A stretch of DNA of 64,000 nucleotides from Robiginitomaculum sp. (GTDB lineage: Bacteria; Pseudomonadota; Alphaproteobacteria; Caulobacterales; Maricaulaceae), in NCBI GenBank assembly GCA_021776615.1, contig JAJFFO010000007.1:372001-436000 (forward strand), given 5' to 3'. Made by a program: the position numbers and the translations under genes. Shown in pieces: positions 21,571 through 29,648 of this stretch. The notes below the pieces were generated by a model, which was not told where the DNA came from, searched no databases, and saw only the letters and a list, made by a program, of their open reading frames with translations. The first letter of the stretch is position 1; every line of letters begins with the position of its first letter.

Positions 21571-22586
21571 ATCTGGGCCTCTAATTGCTTGAGTTGCGGA
21601 ACACCGCGAAAAATCAGCGGCTCACTTGGAAGAACGGGTGCATCGGTACGCACCGCAGCGCGCAAACGGGCCGAACGCGCCCGTGGATTTGCTTTTATTT
21701 CAGCCTCGCCCGGTTTTTGCGCCCGGCGGCCAACCAACGAGAAAGAAGAAGAAAAATCGGCAGCCCTTGCGTCTTCTTGGCCGATCGGGCGATGACGCGA
21801 ACCCTGCGAGGGGGCCTCCGCGCGAGTACGCAAAAACTGCTTCACAATCCGGTCTTCCAACGAGTGAAACGCCACAATCACCAACCGTCCACCGGGCACG
21901 AGCAGCCGCTCCGCCGCCGCCAAAGCCCGTGCTAACTCGCCAAGCTCATCATTCACATAGATCCGCAGTGCCTGAAAAACCCGGGTTGCCGGGTGAATTT
22001 TCTGCCAGCCCGCACCCAGGGTTTTAGCCATTAAGGCGGCCAAGGCCCCGGTAGTGGTCAACGGCGCTTCCGCCCGGGCTTCAATAATCGCGGCGGCGGC
22101 ACGGCGCGCCGCCCGCTCCTCGCCAAAATTATAGAAAATGGCGCTCAATTCTTCGGCGCTCAGCAAATTCACCGCATCGGCGGCGCTTGGCCCATGGCTA
22201 CCCATGCGCATATCCAACGGCCCGTCCCGCATGAAGGAAAACCCACGCTCGGCCTGATCGATCTGCATGGACGAAATGCCAATATCGAGCACTATGCCCT
22301 CGGCCCCGGCCCAGCCATGGGCTTTGGCGGCGTCCTCCATCTGCGAAAATGGCGTTAACGCAAAACCAAAGCGTTGGTCAAAATTGGCGCGCAAGGCATC
22401 CACATGGGGCTGGACATTGGGGTCGCGATCAAGCGCCAACAACGAGACGCCATCATGGGCGACAATCGCCCGTGAATACCCGCCAGCACCAAAGGTGCCA
22501 TCAATAATTCTATTGCCGGGCTGCAAATCCAGCGCCGCCAACACCTCTGGCAACATTACCGGGACGTGTTCTGCTGCGCGGCTCAC
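21567..22586 (-). CDS. rsmH: 16S rRNA (cytosine1402-N4)-methyltransferase RsmH
   Basis: SAM-dependent N4-methylation of C1402 in the ribosomal P site; also called MraW. N-terminal HVPVMLPEVLAAL, SAM-binding IDGTFGAGGYSRAI near residue 30, and the C-terminal VIVAFHSLEDRIVKQFL signature are all present. The length of 339 residues is typical. Overlaps mraZ by 4 bases, the standard dcw head order. Confidence 0.97.
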   Translation of the reverse strand: MSRAAEHVPVMLPEVLAALDLQPGNRIIDGTFGAGGYSRAIVAHDGVSLLALDRDPNVQPHVDALRANFDQRFGFALTPFSQMEDAAKAHGWAGAEGIVLDIGISSMQIDQAERGFSFMRDGPLDMRMGSHGPSAADAVNLLSAEELSAIFYNFGEERAARRAAAAIIEARAEAPLTTTGALAALMAKTLGAGWQKIHPATRVFQALRIYVNDELGELARALAAAERLLVPGGRLVIVAFHSLEDRIVKQFLRTRAEAPSQGSRHRPIGQEDARAADFSSSFSLVGRRAQKPGEAEIKANPRARSARLRAAVRTDAPVLPSEPLIFRGVPQLKQLEAQI

Positions 22587-23107
22587 AGCTTCTCACCTTT
22601 AAGCAAGGCCTGCAGACTTTCGCTATTGCGCATTAAGCTGGCCAAATCTGCACCGCCGCCCATGCGCTCCGCCTCGGCAGGGTCGGTCAGGCGCTCGGCC
22701 AACCGCGCGCGAACATCACGCACACGCGCCGCCTGCGTATCAGCATTCCAAATTTGGAAATGCGAGTCACACCCGACAAAGGCGCACCGCCCCTCAATAC
22801 CGGCATGGGTGATAAATTCTTTGGGCAAAGTCACCCGGCCCGTGGAGTCAAAATCCAACCGACGAATGGAGCCAAGAATGGCAACTTCCAGATCTTTTCT
22901 TAATTGGTCATAACGCGGCAGATTGGCGATATCGAGACGGTATTGCTGCACAAATTGCTCGCCGCCACATTCCAGATACGGCCCTTCAAAATGCGGCAAA
23001 ACATAAATGGCGTCATAGGGATCATGGCGCAAAGCCTCGCGATAGCCGGCCGGAACCGACACGCGGTTCTTGGCGTCTGCGCCATGCTCTGAGGTCGATA
23101 AAAACAC
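22583..23107 (-). CDS. mraZ: Transcriptional regulator MraZ
   Basis: DNA-binding protein with two AbrB-like swapped-hairpin domains that controls its own dcw operon. The start taken is GTG 23107, with GGGGAG about ten bases upstream, giving the usual MraZ opening MFLSTSEHGADAKNRVSVP; a TTG at 23125 would add six Gly/Ser residues and lacks a ribosome site. The two repeats are marked by NRVSVPAGYREAL and GRVTLPKEFI. Length 174 residues. First gene of the cluster; the likely operator, three TGGGA boxes, lies 73-97 bases upstream. Confidence 0.95.
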   Translation of the reverse strand: MFLSTSEHGADAKNRVSVPAGYREALRHDPYDAIYVLPHFEGPYLECGGEQFVQQYRLDIANLPRYDQLRKDLEVAILGSIRRLDFDSTGRVTLPKEFITHAGIEGRCAFVGCDSHFQIWNADTQAARVRDVRARLAERLTDPAEAERMGGGADLASLMRNSESLQALLKGEKL

Positions 23108-23179
23108 GCCCGATCCGCTCCCCAATGAGGGTTGGTTCAGCCTTCAGCCATACCCTCAAACCACTTTAGTGATGGTTAA

Positions 23180-23204
23180 TGGGATAGCATGGGAATTTAT
23201 GGGA
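23180..23204 (+). promoter_or_regulatory. MraZ boxes (three TGGGA repeats) upstream of the dcw operon
   Basis: TGGGA at 23180, 23190 and 23200, each separated by exactly five bases, so one repeat per helical turn. Triple TGGGN repeats with 5-bp spacers are the known binding site of MraZ in enterobacteria. The repeats read TGGGA on the strand opposite to the mraZ coding strand. The dcw promoter is probably here or between the boxes and 23107. Confidence 0.78.
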
Positions 23205-23386
23205 AACAATCGCAAAACCGCTAAAATTAGGGGTTTGTTTAGACTTTTAACGGCTCGAACCGCAGCATTTGCGTTGGTTTTGAGAACGATACGAGAACAT
23301 CAAGCGTACCGGAGTCGTTCCATAGCCGGGCCGGGGCCTTAAGCGCGTTCTGGCCGCTCAATCTGGATCAATTTAGGTTTTAAGGA

Positions 23387-26300
23387 TTAAGATTTGGTGC
23401 CGTAGCCGCCGCCGCCGGGGGTTTCGATCTCTAGGCATTCCCCGGCGCGCATATCCGCTTGAAAACAGCCCTTCTGCTCCTCGCATGAACCATCGAGGCG
23501 CCAAATGCGCTGGCAACCGGGCAAACCGTCATCGCCGCCCGCAAGACCCGGCGGCGTAGTCTCGCGGCGGGTGGACAGCAGCGCCACGCTCAAAGGGGCC
23601 AAAAACCGCAAAAGACGCACGCTGCCATTGCCGCCCGCGCATTTACCCGCCCCTCCTGAATTTTCACGCAGGCGGTGGTGTTCCACTCGCACCGGAAAGC
23701 GGCTTTCAAAAACTTCCGGATCGGTAAGGCGCGAATTGGTCATATGGCTGTGAATGGCGCTCTCACCGTCAAAGTCCACCCCGGCACCGGCACCGCCGCA
23801 AATGGTCTCATAATACTGGTGCTGTGCATCGCCAAAGGTCAGATTATTCATCGTCCCCTGCGCTGCGGCCATGGCCCCGGTGGCCAAAAATAGGGCATCG
23901 ACAATATGTTGGCTGGTTTCAACATTACCCGCAACCACGGCGGCAGGAGGGGCCGGGTCGAGCAGCGAGCCTTTAGGAATGATAACCTTAAGCGGTTTTA
24001 AACAGCCCTCATTGAGCGGGATATCGGCATTCGCCAAACAACGAAACACATAAAGCACCGCCGCCCGGGCCACCGAGGACGGGGCGTTGAAATTATTGGC
24101 CATTTGTGTCGACGTGCCGGTAAAGTCGACCACGGCACTTCGGTTTTTATGGTCCACATCAATGCGCACCTTGATGCTGGCACCACAATCCATAGGCACT
24201 TGCGCGGCACCGGATTCGAGACGATCAATCACGCCGCGCACCGCTGCCTCGGCATTAGCGCGCACATGACCCATATAGGCCTGCACCAATGCTGGACCAT
24301 GCTCTTTGACCATATGACGCAACCCATTAACGCCGCTGGTGCAGGCGGCGATTTGTGCTTGTAAATCACCCATATTTTGTTCCGGATTGCGCGCCGGCCA
24401 TCGCGAGGACGACAATATTTTGCGTACAATATCATCTTGAAAATTGCCGTCGCGCAAAATCGGCACGCAATCAAAAATGACGCCCTCTTCGTCAATACTG
24501 GTAGAAAACGGCGGCATGGAGCCGGGCCTTGCGCCGCCAACATCCGCATGGTGCCCACGCGCCGCCACCCAGAATATGCGCTGGCCGGTTTGCTCGTCCA
24601 CGACCGGCATGACCACGGTAATGTCCGGCACATGGGTACCCCCGGCAAATGGCGAGTTCAGCGCCACCGCATCGCCAGCGCCCAAATCCGGCACCCGGCG
24701 CAGCACTTCGCGCACGCTCGCCGCCATGGAGCCCAAATGCACCGGCATGTGCGGCGCATTGGCGACCAGCGCCCCGTCGGCCTCAAACACGGCGCAGGAA
24801 AAATCCAGCCGCTCTTTCATGTTTACCGACAACGCGGTGCGTTCGAGCACCCGGCCCATTTGCACCGCCACGCCCATAAAGCGGCGGTTGAACAATTCCA
24901 ACTGCACCGGGTCCACCGCTTCATTTTCTGCGCTCAGCGGTTTTTGCGCGCCATCCTTCATTGCCGCGCGGGTCATGACCAACATGCCGTTTTCGCGCAT
25001 TTGCGCCTTCCAGGTCGGCTCGACAAGAATTTGCGAATGGGCATCGACCAATAATGCCGGTCCTTCGAGTTGTTGTCCGGCGCCCAGCGCCGCCAAATCA
25101 TAAACTGGCATTGGCTGATCGCCGTCTTGTGTCGATAACTTAGCGATTTTAAGTGGCGCCAATGCCCCAGATTTACTGGCGCGCTTAATCGCCGCTGACG
25201 GACCTTTTGGCGGCGGCGCTTCCACCGCCAAAGCCAAAGATTCCATCTCCACCGCTTTACCGGGACGCATAAAGCCATAAAGCTGTTGATGGTCCTGCTC
25301 AAAACGCGCCCGCATGTTTGACAAGGGGCCAAGCGGTACCGGCAACATGGAATCCGATCCGGCATATTTAAGATAAACCTCGTCGGTGCGCGAAATTTTG
25401 TCCAACGCTATCTCATGGGCTTTCAATTCGCTCAAAGCGTCTTCAAACATTTCGTCTGCACACCCGCGCGCCGCCGCCAGGCCGTCATCATCCAACGGCA
25501 TAAGCAAGGATTTTGAGCGCTCGGCGCGAATGTCCGCAAGGCCAATGCCAAAGGCCGATAGCAGGCTGGCGAACGGATGTATCAACACCGTGCCCATACC
25601 CAGCACATCAGCCACAGCACAGGCCATCTGCCCGCCCGCGCCGCCAAATGATGCCAAGGCATAACCCGCCGGATCTATCCCCTTGGTCAGCGAAATTGAC
25701 CGCACCGCCTGCGCCATATTTTCTACGCCAATGGCGACAAAGCCCCGCGCCGCCTCTGCAGTGCTTTCAAGGTCCATTTGCCCGGCTAAATTCTGCAAGG
25801 CCTCTGTCGACGCCTGGGCGTCGGGTGGTTGATCGCCATTTGGCCCGAAGGTTTTTGGGAAAAATTCCGGGTCCAAACGCCCCAATACCAAATTGGCATC
25901 GGTGAGCGCCGCCGGGCCGCCCCGGCCATAGCAGGCAGGCCCCGGCATGGCACCGGCGCTTTGCGGCCCCACTTGCGCGCGCAAACCCTGATAACGCAGA
26001 ACCGAACCACCACCCGCCGCCACCGTGTGCACGGCGACCATCGGCGCGCGTAATGGTGCGCCCTGCACATTCATACCACTCATGCGCTCGACCACGCCCG
26101 CTTCGGCGCGCGAAACATCGGTGGATGTACCGCCCATGTCAAAACCGATAACCTTGGCAAACCCCGCTTCCATCGCGGTTTTGGCCATGCCGACCACCCC
26201 GCCTGCCGGGCCGGAAAGCACGGCCTCGCGCGCGCGAAAGCTGGCCGCCGGTGTCAGCCCGCCCGAGGACTTCATGAAGTAAAGCGGCGCGTCGCCCAGG

Positions 26301-26983
26301 GCTTTTTGCACGCGCCCGACATAATCATTCAGCACTGGCGACAAATAAGCATCAGCCAGCACGGTTGAGGCGCGCGGTACCAATTTTTGCAACGGGTTGA
26401 TGGCGCTGGTGCTAACCGTATCAAAACCAATTTCAATGGCCATAAGCCGCAAAATTTCTTCATGAACCGGGTTGGCATAGCCGTGCAACAAACAAATCGC
26501 CGCCGAACGGCATCCCTTGGCATAGGCGCGGCGCAGACCGTCCAGCGCCTTTCTTTGGTCCAGCGGCGTGACGATCTCACCTTTGGCATCGAGGCGCTCG
26601 TCAATTTCCAACACGCTTTGGTAAAACGGTTTTGGGCGATTAAGATCAAGGGCGAAAATGTCAGCGCGGGTCTGGTCCCCAATCACCAAAGCATCAGCAA
26701 ACCCCTTGCTGGTAACCAATAAGGTCTTCGCGCCTTTGTGCTCTAGCAAAGCATTGGTCGCCACGGTGGTGCCCATTTTCACCATGCCGATATTGGCCGT
26801 TGGCGTTGGCGCGCCGGGGGCAACGCCCAGAATACGTCGAATACCTTCAACCGCCGCATCGGCATAAGCCTGCGGATTGTCCGACAACACTTTGGCGGTG
26901 TGAAACTGCCGGTCCGGCGACAGGCCAATAACATCGGTAAAAGTACCGCCACGGTCGACCCAGAACGCCCATTGTGCTTTCAT
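23387..26983 (-). CDS. 5-oxoprolinase / hydantoinase A-B fusion (OplAH type)
   Basis: Probably ATP-dependent opening of 5-oxo-L-proline to glutamate in the cytoplasm; a hydantoinase-type substrate is the alternative. One chain of about 1198 residues holds HyuA (N-terminal FWVDRGGTFTDVIG, LSGPAGGVVGMA, GFDMGGTSTDVSR) and, from about residue 700, HyuB (DPVQLELFNRRFMGVAVQMG, NSPFAGGTHVPDI, a Gly-rich end GGGGYG). The fused form and length match bacterial and eukaryotic 5-oxoprolinases. The start is uncertain: ATG 26983 gives MKAQWAFWVDRGG, ATG 26998 adds five residues. It stands alone between mraZ and the divergent co-chaperone gene; the 23126-23386 gap holds the dcw control region. Confidence 0.9.
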   Translation of the reverse strand: MKAQWAFWVDRGGTFTDVIGLSPDRQFHTAKVLSDNPQAYADAAVEGIRRILGVAPGAPTPTANIGMVKMGTTVATNALLEHKGAKTLLVTSKGFADALVIGDQTRADIFALDLNRPKPFYQSVLEIDERLDAKGEIVTPLDQRKALDGLRRAYAKGCRSAAICLLHGYANPVHEEILRLMAIEIGFDTVSTSAINPLQKLVPRASTVLADAYLSPVLNDYVGRVQKALGDAPLYFMKSSGGLTPAASFRAREAVLSGPAGGVVGMAKTAMEAGFAKVIGFDMGGTSTDVSRAEAGVVERMSGMNVQGAPLRAPMVAVHTVAAGGGSVLRYQGLRAQVGPQSAGAMPGPACYGRGGPAALTDANLVLGRLDPEFFPKTFGPNGDQPPDAQASTEALQNLAGQMDLESTAEAARGFVAIGVENMAQAVRSISLTKGIDPAGYALASFGGAGGQMACAVADVLGMGTVLIHPFASLLSAFGIGLADIRAERSKSLLMPLDDDGLAAARGCADEMFEDALSELKAHEIALDKISRTDEVYLKYAGSDSMLPVPLGPLSNMRARFEQDHQQLYGFMRPGKAVEMESLALAVEAPPPKGPSAAIKRASKSGALAPLKIAKLSTQDGDQPMPVYDLAALGAGQQLEGPALLVDAHSQILVEPTWKAQMRENGMLVMTRAAMKDGAQKPLSAENEAVDPVQLELFNRRFMGVAVQMGRVLERTALSVNMKERLDFSCAVFEADGALVANAPHMPVHLGSMAASVREVLRRVPDLGAGDAVALNSPFAGGTHVPDITVVMPVVDEQTGQRIFWVAARGHHADVGGARPGSMPPFSTSIDEEGVIFDCVPILRDGNFQDDIVRKILSSSRWPARNPEQNMGDLQAQIAACTSGVNGLRHMVKEHGPALVQAYMGHVRANAEAAVRGVIDRLESGAAQVPMDCGASIKVRIDVDHKNRSAVVDFTGTSTQMANNFNAPSSVARAAVLYVFRCLANADIPLNEGCLKPLKVIIPKGSLLDPAPPAAVVAGNVETSQHIVDALFLATGAMAAAQGTMNNLTFGDAQHQYYETICGGAGAGVDFDGESAIHSHMTNSRLTDPEVFESRFPVRVEHHRLRENSGGAGKCAGGNGSVRLLRFLAPLSVALLSTRRETTPPGLAGGDDGLPGCQRIWRLDGSCEEQKGCFQADMRAGECLEIETPGGGGYGTKS

Positions 26984-27193
26984 GTTTTGTCGCCGCATCC
27001 TGCGTAATTTCTCGTCCACGCGGATTAGCTTTTTTATTGGCCAAGGGCAAATACGGCACCGCTGTTTACGCATGCATACCATGCGCGCGCCATTCGCCCC
27101 CGATTTGCTATTGCCACAAGCATGTGCATTTGCTCAAAACAGGCAAGATTGGCCAGACAAGATTTGGCCGGAATTGAGGAGATACCGCGAACC

Positions 27194-27892
27194 ATGGGTC
27201 TTTGGCGAAAATTTACGCAGGTCGCCGCGGGTGCCGCCGGGTTTTTTGTTGAATCCGACGATGAGCACACGCCCGGGCAGCGTATTGATGATGCTGGCTT
27301 TGCCTCGGCGCTGATTGCTCTTGGGGCCAAGATGGCCAAAGCCGATGGTTTGGTCACTGCCGAAGAAATCACCGCTTTTCGCGAAGTTTTTTCCGCCGAC
27401 AAGGGCGCACAAAACGATGTTGCCCGGCTTTTCAACCTGTTTCGCCAAACCACATTGGGATACGAATCCTATGCGCGGCGCATTGCCCGCAAATTTCGCT
27501 GCTGCCCGTCCATATTGGAAGATATTCTGGATGGGCTTTTTCATATCGCCCGGGCCGATGGCTTGGTCACCGATGATGAGGAGGCATTTTTGCGACGCGT
27601 ATCTGACATTTTTGGATTTTCGCCACGAGAATATCGCCGCATTCGCGCCAGTCGTCTGGGCCAGGAACCAGATGATCCCTATTTAATTTTGGGCATTGAT
27701 CACACTATTCGCGATGAGGATTTGCAAAAAGCCTATCGCCGCATGGCCTCGGCCAACCACCCGGACCGCATTATTGCCCGCGGCCTGCCCGCAGAAATGC
27801 AAAATCTGGCCAGCAAAAAGATGGCGATGATTAACCTCGCTTATGAGAAAATCCGCAAGGAACGCGGGATGGATACACCCCCCGCGCATTGA
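27194..27892 (+). CDS. DjlA-like co-chaperone (TerB-like plus J domain)
   Basis: Probable DnaK partner. The first 140 or so residues of 232 are a TerB/DjlA-type helical domain with two acidic repeats, each with ADGLVT followed by E/D pairs. The last 70 residues are a J domain (DPYLILGI...AYRRMASANHPDRI) with the essential HPD motif intact. Unlike E. coli DjlA there is no obvious N-terminal transmembrane helix, though residues 1-18 are mildly hydrophobic. The start is ATG 27194 with GAGGAGA upstream. The small membrane protein and ampD follow on the same strand. Confidence 0.87.
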   Translation: MGLWRKFTQVAAGAAGFFVESDDEHTPGQRIDDAGFASALIALGAKMAKADGLVTAEEITAFREVFSADKGAQNDVARLFNLFRQTTLGYESYARRIARKFRCCPSILEDILDGLFHIARADGLVTDDEEAFLRRVSDIFGFSPREYRRIRASRLGQEPDDPYLILGIDHTIRDEDLQKAYRRMASANHPDRIIARGLPAEMQNLASKKMAMINLAYEKIRKERGMDTPPAH

Positions 27893-27962
27893 CCTTGGCG
27901 CGATTCATGCCAAGATAAGGCTTAGGTCTTGCCTTGGGGGGCGATGATCGTTGGAGAACGCC

Positions 27963-28274
27963 ATGCCCATGGCCGATATTGAATTTAACCGCTCACGCAG
28001 CATATTCGCCCGCTTTATGGGTGCCTTGCGCGGCAGTGCCGTATGGCTTGGCACCGTGGTATTCGCAGCGTTGGCGGCGATGGCGGCGTTTTTCTTTGCT
28101 TTGGCTGCTTTGGCTGGCACTTTCATCATTGTTGGCACCTTGGCGCTGATTTGGCTGATATTTCGTATCGCCGGGTCGCGCCGTAAGCAAGGCGACCCCA
28201 ATACGCTGAACGCTCGCCGTGGGCCGCATGGCTGGACCGTTGACGGTTTTGGACCGTTTGGCGGCTCGCGCTAA
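27963..28274 (+). CDS. Small two-helix membrane protein, unknown function
   Basis: 103 residues. ATG 27963 with GGAG six bases upstream. A short charged N-terminus precedes a hydrophobic stretch of about 50 residues, enough for two transmembrane helices (about 19-42 and 44-65), then a basic, glycine-rich tail (RRGPHGWTVDGFGPFGG). No family recognised. It lies between the DjlA-like gene and ampD in the same direction, so may share their transcript. Confidence 0.7.
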   Translation: MPMADIEFNRSRSIFARFMGALRGSAVWLGTVVFAALAAMAAFFFALAALAGTFIIVGTLALIWLIFRIAGSRRKQGDPNTLNARRGPHGWTVDGFGPFGGSR

Positions 28275-28292
28275 GCCCGATAGGCGGCGTCT

Positions 28293-29015
28293 ATGACCAC
28301 CCACGTCGCCGCCCACACTTCGCGCTCCTCCCCTAATTTCGACACCCGCACTTTGCCAATATCCATGTTGGTTTTGCATTATACCGGCATGAGCGGCGGC
28401 AAAGCCGCGCTTGAACGCCTGTGTGACAAAACGGCCAAAGTCTCCGCACATTATGTGATCGAGGAAGATGGGCGGGTTTTTGCACTGGTGCCGGAGGATA
28501 AACGCGCCTGGCATGCCGGGATCGGCAATTGGCGCGGGGTAAACGACATTAATAGCGCTTCTATCGGCATTGAGATTGTTAATGGCGGTCATGATTTTGG
28601 CCTGCCGGCTTTCCCGCCGCCGCAAATCCGGGCGCTGATTGTTTTGGCGCGCGAGATTGTCCGGCGGCAGGGTATTTTACCGCACCATATTGTTGGCCAT
28701 TCGGACATTGCGCCGGGGCGCAAACAAGACCCCGGCGAGCGTTTTCCGTGGGCGCTTTTGGCGGCTAATGATTTAGGCCTGTGGCCGAGCGCGGAAGATA
28801 TGGCCCAGCCCTCCCCGTCAACGGCCCCGCCAGCGAACGCCGCGCAATTGCGCGCCGATTTTTCGCGCATTGGCTATGGCGTTGATGATGCCAGCGAGAC
28901 CGACATCATCACGGCGTTTCAGCGCCGGTTTTTGCCAGAGCAGATTTCCGGCGTGGCCTGCGCGCCAACCCGCGCCGCCGCCCGGTCCATCGCCCAAATG
29001 ACCCCGGTTTTATGA
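28293..29015 (+). CDS. ampD: N-acetylmuramoyl-L-alanine amidase (AmpD type)
   Basis: Zinc amidase of the Amidase_2 fold, cleaving MurNAc or anhydroMurNAc from the stem peptide in wall recycling. Zinc ligands are visible as LHYTG near residue 30, and the GHSDIAPGRKQDPGE motif near 145; AWHAG lies between them. The last 60 residues resemble a peptidoglycan-binding (PG_binding_1) helical domain. No signal peptide is seen, so a cytoplasmic AmpD role is likely. At 240 residues it is longer than enteric AmpD because of the C-terminal domain. It ends 45 bp before the RNase P RNA gene. Confidence 0.9.
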   Translation: MTTHVAAHTSRSSPNFDTRTLPISMLVLHYTGMSGGKAALERLCDKTAKVSAHYVIEEDGRVFALVPEDKRAWHAGIGNWRGVNDINSASIGIEIVNGGHDFGLPAFPPPQIRALIVLAREIVRRQGILPHHIVGHSDIAPGRKQDPGERFPWALLAANDLGLWPSAEDMAQPSPSTAPPANAAQLRADFSRIGYGVDDASETDIITAFQRRFLPEQISGVACAPTRAAARSIAQMTPVL

Positions 29016-29025
29016 CACTAAACCC

Positions 29026-29054
29026 TTGACGGACGCCCTGAAATCGCCTTTGTG
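29026..29054 (+). promoter_or_regulatory. Promoter of the RNase P RNA gene
   Basis: TTGACG (29026-29031), 17-bp spacer, TTTGTG (29049-29054), placing the start point close to 29061 where the paired 5' strand of RNase P RNA begins. The -35 is strong, the -10 poor. Confidence 0.55.
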
Positions 29055-29060
29055 GCGGCG

Positions 29061-29444
<384 letters not shown>

Positions 29445-29610
29445 TTTTTTCTGTCTCGCGGCGCGAAGAGGCGCCTCCGACGGGGCGGCGAACGATCGCC
29501 GGGGTGCGGTCGCACCCTTGGGTGCTGGCATTGGGAGGCTTTGGACGTGTGCCCCTTGCCCCCGGGTTTTTCCTTAGGGCTGAGTCGATATACGAAGTTT
29601 GGCCATCATC

Positions 29611-29631
29611 TTTCGACAAGCTCAAGATGAG
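29611..29631. repeat. Dispersed-repeat-like motif CTTTCGACAAGCTCAAGATG
   Basis: Close to the widespread proteobacterial dispersed motif CCTTCGACAAGCTCAGGATG, one half of a REP-like element often found between genes. Only one half is seen here, in the 200-bp gap between rnpB and the end of polA, which otherwise holds short GC-rich hairpins (GGGTGCGGTCGCACCC near 29503) and no gene. Confidence 0.45.
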
Positions 29632-29648
29632 AGTGGTGGGTGCCGTTC

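Noticed and set aside
24377-25103. Two + strand frames of about 220 codons
   Set aside because: Antisense to the 5-oxoprolinase gene, which has clear domain motifs along its full length.
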